Shown one piece after another: positions 1 through 11,900 of a DNA stretch of 64,000 nt. Where the stretch lies: assembly GCF_010537335.1 (NCBI RefSeq), contig NZ_AP019711.1, forward strand, positions 2,046,001 through 2,110,000, given 5' to 3'. Under the pieces are notes generated by a model. The model was not told where the DNA came from. It ran no database searches and saw only the letters and a list, made by a program, of their open reading frames with translations. The first letter of the stretch is position 1. Each line of letters begins with the position of its first letter. Source of the DNA: Amedibacterium intestinale. GTDB lineage: Bacteria > Bacillota_I > Bacilli_A > Erysipelotrichales > Erysipelotrichaceae. Made by a program: the position numbers and the translations under genes.

Positions 1-1126
<1,126 letters not shown>

Positions 1127-1130
<4 letters not shown>

Positions 1131-2323
1131 TTTTTATTTTTCTTAAATTGCATAGGACTTTGATTGGTGATTCTTTTAAATATAGAATTAAAATGACTTT
1201 GACTTGAAAAGTTTAAAATTATTGCAATTTCAGATAATGTATAGTTAGTATTCTTAATCAGATATTGAGCCTCTTGAACTTTTAATGTATGGATATATTC
1301 TTTAATGGTTTGAGAGGTTATTTTTTTAAATTGCGCAGACATATAGGATGGGTTCATTCCTGTTACTTCAGAAAGTTGTGATAAAGTAATATCTTGATGT
1401 AAATTATGAGATATGTATTCTTTTATCTTTTTTATCCATGGGGGAGTATCTAAATATTTATATTGTTGTACTAGTTTGGTAAAATCAGTTATTGCATCAT
1501 TAATTGTTTTTAATATTTGGTGTAAATCTTCACAATGATCAATAAGCTTTATATAAACATCAGATAAAGCATACGCTTTCGCAATAGAAACATTTGCACT
1601 GATAACTGTTCTTGTAAAAACAGTAACTGCAGATACTGCTTTGTATTTTGCACTTTGTAAATGATTTGTAGAGAGTTCAATTCCATCTTTGATTTGTAAT
1701 AGATCTTTTAATACTACACGAGCCATTGTGCTATTTCCATTTAAAATATATTTTAATATTTTCTCTTCATATTGATAACTATAACTATGAAGAGGGTTTT
1801 CTCTAACTGAAAAAGATTCGTACTGTAAAGCATTATCCATTTTTAAATGACTTTCACTTTTATGAAAGCTTTCTTTTAACTCTTCTTTACTAATAACATT
1901 TCCGGTTATCACCGTATAAACAAGATGATAAATATTAGATATATTTTGACTGACACTAGGTAGTCCCAGAAATGTGTCTGATGAAATAGTTTGCATGCAT
2001 TGTTTTAGAAAGTCGTAATTATTAGGACTATCATGAGCAGTTACTTTTTTAATTACTAATGGGCCTAAACAGACATAACATATATTTTCTAATTTAAATG
2101 GAAAAAACATATATACAGTATTATAGCTAAAATAGAAACTTATTTTTGATTTATCAATATGTTTATCAAAAAGAATTTTTTGAAAAGCATCTATTTTTAA
2201 AGATGGAAAAGCAGATGTTTGATGTTGTATTAGTAAGTTTTTATCGAGTAAAAAAACAGGAAGGTGCAATGTGTCATAAAATTGTGGAAGTAATAAGATA
2301 AGTTCTTTTTTAGTTTGTATCAT
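1127..2323 (-). CDS. AraC-family transcriptional regulator
   Basis: 398 residues. The C-terminal ~100 residues form a double helix-turn-helix of AraC/XylS type: ITLSQLSEVTGMNPSYMSAQ is the first recognition unit and YTLSEIAIILNFSSQSHFNS the second, followed by FKRITNQSPMQFKK. The ~290-residue N-terminal part is probably a ligand or PTS-linked sensing domain, not recognised further. It is divergent from the PTS IIB/IIA/GH1 genes, with tandem direct repeats in the shared region (2375-2414), so it is the likely local activator of that operon. An AAGGAGGTTTC-type ribosome site precedes the start on the minus strand. Confidence 0.88.
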
Positions 2324-2374
2324 AGAAACCTCCTTGATATTATAGATACTTATAGTATAAAGGAAATATAAGAA

Positions 2375-2414
2375 TTTGAGAATAAAATATAATTTTTGAT
2401 AAAATTCTATAATT
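2375..2414 (+). promoter_or_regulatory. Two adjacent 20-bp direct repeats, candidate AraC-type operator
   Basis: TTTGAGAATAAAATATAATT (2375-2394) is followed immediately by TTTGATAAAATTCTATAATT (2395-2414); 15 of 20 positions agree. AraC-family activators bind direct repeats about two helical turns apart, often abutting a weak -35. Here the second repeat ends just upstream of the place where the -35 of the 2442 promoter should lie, and that -35 is poor. Assignment to the divergent AraC gene is inferred. Confidence 0.5.
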
Positions 2415-2441
2415 TATAAAAAATATAGACGATTATTTAAA

Positions 2442-2460
2442 TATAATGAAAGCGGTTAAA
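2442..2460 (+). promoter_or_regulatory. -10 box overlapping a cre-like site
   Basis: TATAAT at 2442-2447 has no recognisable -35 at 17 bp, as expected of an activator-dependent promoter. ATGAAAGCGGTTAAA at 2446-2460 matches the CcpA cre consensus WTGNAANCGNWNNCW except for one base (A instead of C at position 14). The overlap predicts catabolite repression of the PTS operon. This ATG can be read as an in-frame upstream start for IIB but has no ribosome site. Confidence 0.5.
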
Positions 2461-2478
2461 GAAAAGGAGAATATAGAA

Positions 2479-2781
2479 ATGAGAAATATTGTTTTATTTT
2501 GTGCAGCAGGAATGAGTACAAGTATTTTAGTAACAAAAATGAAAGAATATGCTGATAAGATTGGATACACATGTGAAATTAATGCGCATGCATTAACGGA
2601 GACATCTAAATATGGAGAAGATGCAGATATTATTTTATTAGGACCACAGGTTAGATTTCAATTAAATAATGTAAAGAAACAACTTCCAAATAAGATTGTA
2701 GAACCAATTGATATGCAGGCATATGGAACTATGGATGGAAAGAAAGTAATTGAGTTTGTAAAAGAAAAATTAGGTGATTAG
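2479..2781 (+). CDS. PTS lactose/cellobiose-family IIB component
   Basis: 100 residues from the ATG at 2479, which has AAGGAG about 9 nt upstream; an in-frame ATG at 2446 has no ribosome site and lies inside the promoter. The N-terminal CAAGMSTS loop carries the phosphorylated cysteine (C8), typical of small stand-alone IIB(Lac/Cel) proteins. It passes phosphate from IIA to the sugar taken up through a IIC membrane protein. No IIC is encoded in this window, so the permease must be elsewhere, perhaps before base 1. The stop lies 1 nt before the IIA start at 2783. Confidence 0.92.
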   Translation: MRNIVLFCAAGMSTSILVTKMKEYADKIGYTCEINAHALTETSKYGEDADIILLGPQVRFQLNNVKKQLPNKIVEPIDMQAYGTMDGKKVIEFVKEKLGD

Positions 2782-2782
2782 A

Positions 2783-4653
<1,871 letters not shown>

Positions 4654-4673
4654 ATGTTTATAAAAGTTTTGTG

Positions 4674-4722
4674 AAAACCGAAAGTTGTTGCTTAATAGAT
4701 AAGCATATACTTCGGTTTTTTT
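4674..4722 (+). terminator. Rho-independent terminator after GH1
   Basis: AAAACCGAAAGT pairs with ACTTCGGTTTT with one bulge and a ~23-nt loop, followed by a T-run. Confidence 0.8.
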
Positions 4723-4748
4723 AGAAATTTTTACAGAGGTAAACCTGG

Positions 4749-4761
4749 CAGTCCTGGACTG
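4749..4761. promoter_or_regulatory. Short palindrome CAGTCCTGGACTG
   Basis: Perfect 6-bp arms around a central T, about 110 bp upstream of the XRE regulator start. It could be that regulator's operator; there is no other support. It lies in the 220-bp gap between the GH1 and XRE genes. Confidence 0.25.
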
Positions 4762-4873
4762 AAAGAATCTCTTTTTTTTGAAGAAAAGTAGGAGTATTAT
4801 AAGTGATTCGCTATTTGTGGGGTGTTCAATTTATGCAGGATTGAGTAATATTTTTATGAAAGGAGCTGGAATT

Positions 4874-6043
4874 ATGGATAGTAAAAAAATCGGAGCATTT
4901 ATTGCGGTAAATCGTAAGAAAAAGGGACTCACACAAGAACAGCTTGGAGAAAAACTAGGGGTAAGCAATAAAACAGTATCTCGATGGGAGAATGGAAATT
5001 ATATGCCAGATTTATCTCTTTTGGAACCTCTCAGCAAAGAGCTAGGAATTTCTTTGAATGAGTTATTAGCTGGGGAAACGATTGAGAAAGAAAACGCAAT
5101 GGTATATATGGAACAAAATATACTAGATACGATTGATTACACCGATAAAAAAATGAAATATGAACATAAAAAAATTTCTATGTGTATCACAGCAGCTGGT
5201 ATTTTCGTCTGCATTTGTGCCTTTAACATATTTCCTTCAGAAAGCAGCTGGGGAGAAATTTATTCCATTGCAGGGCTTTTGCTGATAGTTACAGGTATGT
5301 TTAGAGAATTAAAGTTTTCATCATTTTGGAAAAAAGGGATAATTTCTATTGTTGTATTTTTAGTGCTTTTAGGAATTTTCTTTGTCGTGGATTATATTGG
5401 AGTAGTGCAGTATAAACGACCACCAGTTTACAGGTATAAAACGACAACTGTATTTAATGAAAGTAAACTTATTGAATACCAAAACTTGTTTTATAATGTA
5501 TATCGAATAAATGCAGATACACCAAATGAATATTATCTAATAGATAGTACAAAACAATATACAATTGATACAGTACCAGTAAGTCCTTTTGATATGGATA
5601 AAAGTGATATAGAACATCTTATAGAATATAAAAGTAACTATGTTGGAGACAACAGCAATACAGGAAATCTTATAGATGCATTACCTCTTTCTGAATATGG
5701 TTATGTGTTTGAAATTGATTCAGAAAAGAATGGAATCACGATAAGTTATCATTTTACAGACTGGTATCAAAATGAAAATTCCTATATTGAAAAAGCTTTG
5801 ATTTATAATTCTGTATCTTCTTTTGCCTTGATAGAAAATCTCCAATATCTCAATTATAATTTTAGCGGCAGCAGTTATTCTATTACTCGTGAAACGATGG
5901 AACAGAAGTATCCTAATTACAAAAATATCTTTATAGGTCATACGATTGATACAGATAAGTTTAAACAATATGTAGATGAGAAAATAAATAATCAATCTTT
6001 TGTATCCGATATTTTTAAACTCTTTAAAAAAACAGATTTATAA
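4874..6043 (+). CDS. XRE-type HTH regulator with membrane segments and an outer domain
   Basis: 389 residues from the ATG at 4874, which has AAAGGAG upstream; the open frame extends to 4778 but that part is unlike the family. Residues ~5-60 are a Cro/CI-type HTH (GLTQEQLGEKLGVSNKTVSR, then WENG). A linker leads to three hydrophobic stretches at roughly 110-200 (starting ISMCITAAGIFVCICAF, YSIAGLLLIVTG and ISIVVFLVLLGIFFVV). The remaining ~190 polar residues should lie outside the cell if the number of spans is odd. This layout suggests a one-component membrane-tethered regulator sensing an extracellular signal. The ligand and targets are unknown. It is monocistronic, ending in a terminator. 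Confidence 0.75.
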   Translation: MDSKKIGAFIAVNRKKKGLTQEQLGEKLGVSNKTVSRWENGNYMPDLSLLEPLSKELGISLNELLAGETIEKENAMVYMEQNILDTIDYTDKKMKYEHKKISMCITAAGIFVCICAFNIFPSESSWGEIYSIAGLLLIVTGMFRELKFSSFWKKGIISIVVFLVLLGIFFVVDYIGVVQYKRPPVYRYKTTTVFNESKLIEYQNLFYNVYRINADTPNEYYLIDSTKQYTIDTVPVSPFDMDKSDIEHLIEYKSNYVGDNSNTGNLIDALPLSEYGYVFEIDSEKNGITISYHFTDWYQNENSYIEKALIYNSVSSFALIENLQYLNYNFSGSSYSITRETMEQKYPNYKNIFIGHTIDTDKFKQYVDEKINNQSFVSDIFKLFKKTDL

Positions 6044-6069
6044 GATATTGAAGAGCATTTGAACTACAC

Positions 6070-6108
6070 AAAACACCGTCAGAAAATCAAAATTTACGGT
6101 GTTTTTTT
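6070..6108 (+). terminator. Terminator after the XRE membrane regulator
   Basis: Perfect 10-bp arms AAAACACCGT and ACGGTGTTTT with a ~16-nt loop and continuing T-run. Confidence 0.85.
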
Positions 6109-6387
6109 AATAGGAAAGTTCTCCAAGAGATGAAGAACTATAAAAATAACTATAAGTAAAATAGTCAAAAGTAAATTATTCATTCTGCTTAAGCAGAAAG
6201 AATTCTATTGATTTTGAACTCATAAGATAAAAATAGTAGAACTACGACTCTTTAATGATATGATAAGTCATTTAATTTGATTATTTGAGGTATGTTTTAA
6301 TTTTGATTGATTTTCCGTTAAATTAGGTTGCGGACTTTACGTCTGCCGTATGCTATAATAAAATACGAGTAGGAAGGGAGAAAAATC
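6109..6387 (+). promoter_or_regulatory. Fic upstream region with extended -10 promoter
   Basis: About 280 bp without a gene. TGCTATAAT at 6351-6359 is an extended -10 (TG-N-TATAAT), and no strong -35 is present. AGGAAGGGAG before 6388 is the ribosome site. The rest is AT-rich with no structure that I could pair convincingly. Confidence 0.5.
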
Positions 6388-7143
6388 ATGATTATTGATG
6401 CAAAAACTATACAGTTTTTAAAAGATACTCCGAATTCAGCATATCAATCAGTCAAGACAGAATTTTTATATCATTCTAATAAATTAGAAGGAAGTACCTT
6501 TAGTAAAGAAAATTTAGAGAAGTATTTAAATGAACAGATTATTGAAGGTAGTCACAAAATTGATGATGTGTTAGAAACAACAAATTCAACAGATCTTTTT
6601 GATTATGTAGTTGAAACATTAGGTGAGCCTTTAAGCAGAAGACTTATTTTAGACTTTCATAGAATGTTAAAAGACAGAACACTAGATCATGAAAGAGGAT
6701 TTGCAGGCTGCTGGAAAAAGATTCCAAATCAAATTTCCGGTGTAGATTTAAAACTGGCTGAACCATGGGAAGTTGAAGGACGAATGGAAGAATTAATTCA
6801 GAAGTGGAATGACTCTCAAAAAGATTTTGATGCTATTGTTAAGTTTCATGCTAGATTTGAAAATATTCATCCTTTCCAAGATGGAAACGGAAGAATAGGT
6901 CGTTTCTTGATACTGAAGCAATGTATCGAAAATGGTGTAGATTTAATCATGATTGATGATGTCTATTCAAAAGAATACAAGAGTGCGTTATACGAAGCAC
7001 AGAAGAATCAAAATTTTGATGAATTAAAAGAAATCTTTGTAAATTGCCAAAAACGATTGGATGAAAAATTAGATTTTTTGAAACAAACACTTGATTATAT
7101 TCAAAAATATGAAGTAGATATGAATCCAAATCAATCAATTTAA
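6388..7143 (+). CDS. Fic-domain protein (class II, N-terminal inhibitory motif)
   Basis: 251 residues. HPFQDGNGRIGR at 161-172 is the full Fic catalytic motif HPFxxGNGRxxR with catalytic H161, so AMP (or another nucleotide) transfer is likely intact. Residues 30-35, SNKLEG, fit the (S/T)xxxE(G/N) inhibitory helix that places a glutamate (E34) in the ATP site in class II Fic enzymes, which predicts a self-inhibited enzyme. There is no C-terminal HTH. Both neighbours are unrelated and separated by terminators, and no small antitoxin gene is adjacent. The target is unknown. Monocistronic. Confidence 0.88.
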   Translation: MIIDAKTIQFLKDTPNSAYQSVKTEFLYHSNKLEGSTFSKENLEKYLNEQIIEGSHKIDDVLETTNSTDLFDYVVETLGEPLSRRLILDFHRMLKDRTLDHERGFAGCWKKIPNQISGVDLKLAEPWEVEGRMEELIQKWNDSQKDFDAIVKFHARFENIHPFQDGNGRIGRFLILKQCIENGVDLIMIDDVYSKEYKSALYEAQKNQNFDELKEIFVNCQKRLDEKLDFLKQTLDYIQKYEVDMNPNQSI

Positions 7144-7172
7144 AAACGCAGGAAATGAACTGCGTTTTTTAT
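7143..7172 (+). terminator. Terminator after fic
   Basis: Arms AAAACGCAG and CTGCGTTTT with an 8-nt loop and a T6 tail; starts at the stop codon. Confidence 0.85.
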
Positions 7173-7323
7173 ATCTTATAAATACGTGTTTTTAAGATTA
7201 TTTTATATTTATATAGCAGAATATTAAATTAAACTTATATTTCTATAAAAATGCTTGACGAAACAGGAAAGGGGGATACACTTAATTATTGTAGTAAATA
7301 AGAATATATGAGGAGAAACAAAT

Positions 7324-8727
7324 ATGTTTAAAAAACGATATATAAAATGGGCATTTTTAGCTTTTATTCTGGTATATATAGGTGCAGCAACCATTCCTTA
7401 TATTCCACATAAAGAAGTAAATGAAACGTATAAAACAAGTATTCAGCAAACTGCATTTTATGCAGATAAAACAGGGACAGAAAGAGTAGATTATATTGAT
7501 GATAATACAGATGCTCTTCTTTATCGACTTCATATGATAGAAGAAGCACAGGATGAAATTATATTGTCTACGTTTGATTTTAATGCGGATGCTGCAGGAA
7601 AGGATATGATGGCAGCTTTACTGCATGCAGCACAAAGAAATGTCAAAGTAAAAGTAATTGTAGATGGAATCAGCGGCTTTTTAGATATGCGAGGAAATTC
7701 TTACTTTAAAGCCTTGGCATCACATGAAAATATTGAAGTTAAGGTATATAACTCTATAAATCTTTTAACACCATGGAAACTGCAGGCAAGGTTACATGAT
7801 AAGTATGTCATCGTTGATGATAAGATGTATGTATTAGGCGGAAGAAATACTATGAATTTATTTTTAGGAGAATATACAGAAGAAAAAAATATTGATCGAG
7901 AACTTTTTGTATATGAGACACAGAAGAATAAAAATGCATCGATTCATCAGTTAAAAGATTATTTTAACAGCGTATGGCAACTTTCTGACAGTAAACAGTA
8001 TACATGTGAAAATGTAAATAAAAAGATAGAGGAAAGTATTCATCAGCTAGAAGAAAGATACAAAAAACTGCAGGAACAATATCCAGATGCCTATAAAAAA
8101 TGGAATTATGAAGAGAAAACAATAGAAACAGATAAGATTACATTGCTTTCTAATCCGATTGAAGCAGAAAATAAAGAACCCTACATGTGGTATGCAATTA
8201 CTCAGCTAATAAAACAGGGAAACGATACAACAATTGTGACTCCTTATATTATTTGTGGCAAGGAGATGTATCGTGATTTAACAAATCTAACGAAACAGAA
8301 GAAAAAGATTGATATTATCACAAATGATGTAGCCAGCGGCGCAAATCCATGGGGATGCAGCGACTACTTAAATCAAAAGAAAAAGATATGGAATACAGGG
8401 GTACAGGTATATGAATATATGGGAAAACACTCCAGTCATACCAAAGCATTGTTAATTGATGATGAGATGAGCCTTGTTGGATCATATAATATGGATATGA
8501 GAAGCACGTATCAGGATACAGAGTTAATGCTTGCGGTGGATTCTAAAGAATTAAATAAACAGATGAGACAGGAAGTAGAAGAAAATAAAACGTATAGTAA
8601 AACAATGGGAAAAGATGGAGAATATACCTATGGAAAGAACTATGTTCCTAAAGAATTAGGGATTGGGAAAAAAATCATGTATAGTATCTTTCGTATAATA
8701 ACAGTACCGATTCGAGGATTTTTATAA
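7324..8727 (+). CDS. Phospholipase D-family protein (cardiolipin synthase-like)
   Basis: 467 residues with an N-terminal membrane anchor (hydrophobic ~9-24). There are two HKD half-sites: RLHDKYVIVDD with H158 and SSHTKALLIDD with H372, each followed by the usual G-N residues (GGRN; GSYNMD). Two HKD motifs form one active site in cardiolipin synthases, phosphatidyltransferases and PLDs. Length and topology are compatible with a cardiolipin synthase-like or membrane-remodelling enzyme, but the usual two N-terminal spans of bacterial Cls are reduced to one, so the substrate is uncertain. Monocistronic, with RBS GAGGAG. Confidence 0.82.
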   Translation: MFKKRYIKWAFLAFILVYIGAATIPYIPHKEVNETYKTSIQQTAFYADKTGTERVDYIDDNTDALLYRLHMIEEAQDEIILSTFDFNADAAGKDMMAALLHAAQRNVKVKVIVDGISGFLDMRGNSYFKALASHENIEVKVYNSINLLTPWKLQARLHDKYVIVDDKMYVLGGRNTMNLFLGEYTEEKNIDRELFVYETQKNKNASIHQLKDYFNSVWQLSDSKQYTCENVNKKIEESIHQLEERYKKLQEQYPDAYKKWNYEEKTIETDKITLLSNPIEAENKEPYMWYAITQLIKQGNDTTIVTPYIICGKEMYRDLTNLTKQKKKIDIITNDVASGANPWGCSDYLNQKKKIWNTGVQVYEYMGKHSSHTKALLIDDEMSLVGSYNMDMRSTYQDTELMLAVDSKELNKQMRQEVEENKTYSKTMGKDGEYTYGKNYVPKELGIGKKIMYSIFRIITVPIRGFL

Positions 8728-8759
8728 AAGATGAACTTAATTGTATCATCTTTTTTTTT
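8726..8759 (+). terminator. Terminator after the PLD-family gene
   Basis: Arms AAAGATGA and TCATCTTT with an 11-nt loop, followed by a T9 run. Confidence 0.85.
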
Positions 8760-8857
8760 ACATAAGAATATTGTCTTAAATTGTAGATATATTGAAAATT
8801 TTAAAAATTCTTTTAGAACGCTAAGCAAAATGTATAAAAAACAAGTGAATATTTTTA

Positions 8858-8878
8858 TATACTTTGCAAGCGATTACA
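8858..8878 (+). promoter_or_regulatory. -10 box and perfect cre site before the GH101 gene
   Basis: TATACT at 8858-8863 is followed directly by TTGCAAGCGATTACA (8864-8878), which fits every fixed position of WTGNAANCGNWNNCW. A cre across the start site is a classic CcpA repression layout, so mucin-glycan attack should be shut down by preferred sugars. The -35 is weak. Confidence 0.7.
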
Positions 8879-8915
8879 TGATATCTTTTCTATGTGAGAT
8901 ACGAGGAGGAAAAAT

Positions 8916-11900
8916 ATGAAGAAAAAGAAACAACTATTGAAGGTATTCAACCTTACAATGGCTGCTGCAATGGTTAGCACACCCGTCTTATCAAATATTT
9001 ATACAGTATCTGCAAAGGAACAGACTGTAGATACAACAAAGAAAAAAACAAAGAAACAAGTAGTTTATGAAGATGGGGTTTATGATGAATGGAAAGGGCA
9101 AAATGTACAAGAAGGCGATTCTTCTAAGGTAGAAGATGGATGGCTTCATATTGTATCCGCTCCAGGGGATAGAAACAATCCTGGAACAAATCCTTATATG
9201 ACAGTCAATCCAAATACGTTTGATTTTACAAAAGAAGGGTATTTCGAATTTACGATGAAGTCAAACAATGAAAACACCAATATAGATAATAGCGATCGTT
9301 TTGGTATTTATTTGGGATATAATACCGATCATAATGGTATGTATATCGGCTATGATAATGGTGGATGGTTCTGGCAGAAATATAAAGATGGCAATGGTGA
9401 CTGGTATCAAGGAACTAGAGAAGCTGCTCCAAAAAAAGGTGTGGAATATAAAGTTCGTGTAGAATGGACAGCTGATCATAAAATGAGTTTTAAATTAAAT
9501 GATAAAGTAATCTTTGATAAAGAAGACTTCTCTGGAATCTTTGCATCTATGGGAAATCAGATTGCGATTAAAGCAGGTTCATGGGGAAATAGTGGTTCTA
9601 ATATTCTATTGAAAGATATTCATTATCCTGGACAAAAAGAGGCAGAAAAAGTTAATGTAACAGGAAAAATTCTTGACGCAGAGGGTAATGCGATAAAAGA
9701 TGCTTTAGTTAAAGCAGGATCAGAAAGTGTAAAAACAGATATATCAGGTAATTTTGAAGTAAGCCTTCAACCAGGAACATACATGGTATCTGTTTCTGCA
9801 CAAGGATATGAAACTTATACAGATGAAATAACAGTAGGTAGAGATGGATTAAATCTGGGGGAAATTAAATTAACAAAGGCTCCAGAACTAGTAACAGAAA
9901 CATTATCTACTCCATACATGGATGTTTCTATTAATAAAAACTTCCCAAGTGTTCAAAAATATGTAATGAAAGAAGGAGATTTGAAAAATAAAACATTCTA
10001 TGGGCAAACTTCTAATATAAATACGATTCGTATCAATGGAGAAGATATAAAACTTTCAGCAGACGATGTTCAATTTACGGTTAATGAGGGTAAAACACAG
10101 GCAACTTATAAAATGCATGTATACAATAATAAACTCAATAAAGAGGAAAGAACAATTGATGCTGATATTACAGCTGTTTTATCAGTAAAAGATGATGCTT
10201 TATCCTTTGAAATTACAGATGTTAAAAATAAATTGAATGAGAAATATACAGATGAAAATGGAAAACATATTTATGCAATTCAAAGCATTGAAATTCCAAA
10301 TCATAGTTTGATTTCAGTTAACAGTGATCAGAAAGGGGCAAACTTAAAAGGTGCCGCAATGTCTTCAAACACAACCATTAGTGGTGATGAATATATTGAA
10401 GTCAATGATAAAACCGCATCTGGAAACAGAGATTATATGTATGCATTTATCTCTAATGATGAAATGAGCGCAGGGCTTTGGAGTAATGCAGAAAATGAAG
10501 GACGTGCTGTTTCTGTTGGGGTATCTGGAGGAAGTCACAACACAAGAGTTATGGCAACTACAGAAGAAAAAGATGGACATGTATCACTAGGTCTTTCTAG
10601 TACGAAATGGTATTGGCATAGAGAAGAAAAAGATTCTAAAGGGAAATGGCATTTAGTACAAGAAACTGCAAATCCACAGGCAAAAATTACGATTGCAGGA
10701 AATATCAATGGAGATAAAGAAATCGACTGGCAGGATGGTGCTGTTGCTTTCCGTGATATTATGCATAACCCATATAAGAGTGAAGATGTTCCAGAACTTG
10801 TTTCTTATCGAATTGCGATGAATTTTGGTGGGCAGGCACAAAACCCATTCTTAACAACACTGGATAATGTAAAACGTGTCGCAATGCACACAGATGGACT
10901 TGGACAATCTGTATTATTAAAAGGATATGGAAATGAAGGTCATGACTCAGGTCATCCGGATTATGCAAATATTGGACAAAGAATCGGTGGAGAAAAAGAT
11001 ATGAATACCTTAATGGAAAAAGGTGCAGAATATGGTGCTAGATTTGGTATTCATGTCAATGCTGGTGAAATGTATCCAGAAGCCAAAGCATTTAATGAAG
11101 ATTTAGTTCGTCGTGATGCAAATGGAAACCTTCGTTATGGCTGGAACTGGATTGACCAGGGTATTGGAATTGACAGCGTATATGACTTAGGAACAGGATC
11201 AAGAGAAAAACGTTTTGATGAACTGGAAGAAAAAGTTGGACAAAAGCTTGACTTTGTTTATGTAGATATTTGGGGAAATAAGACAGGTGGAAGCGATGAT
11301 TCATGGCAGACACGTAAGTTATCAAAAGAAATTAATGATAATGGATGGAGAATGGCTACAGAATGGGGTTCTGCAAATGAATACGATTCTACATTCCAGC
11401 ATTGGGCAACAGACCTTACATATGGAGGTTATACACTAAAAGGTGAAAACAGTGAAGTAATGCGTTTCTTACGCAACCATCAAAAAGATTCTTGGGTAGG
11501 AGATTATCCAAATTATGGTGGAGCAGCGATTGCGCCTTTACTTGGCGGATATAATATGAAAGACTTTGAAGGATGGCAAGGTCGTAACGACTATGATGCT
11601 TATATTAAAAATATTTACACACATGATTTAACTACAAAATTTATTCAGCATCATGAAATTGTAGATTGGGAAGATGGAAAATCATTTACTGCTACAAATC
11701 CAGATGGTAAACCTTATACATGGACACCAGAAATGAAGATTACTTTAAAAGATGGCAAAGATACTTTAGTTCTTGAAAGAGGTTCTGATGATCCAAATGA
11801 TCCTGCATATAGAGATAGAACGATGACATTAAATGGCAAAGTAATTTCTAAAGGTGCTGTATCAAGAGGAGATACAGGTGCTAAAGGAACAGAAACTTAT

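Noticed and set aside
8731..8919. 62-codon frame before the GH101 gene
   Set aside because: Overlaps the terminator T-run, the promoter and the cre site; no ribosome site.
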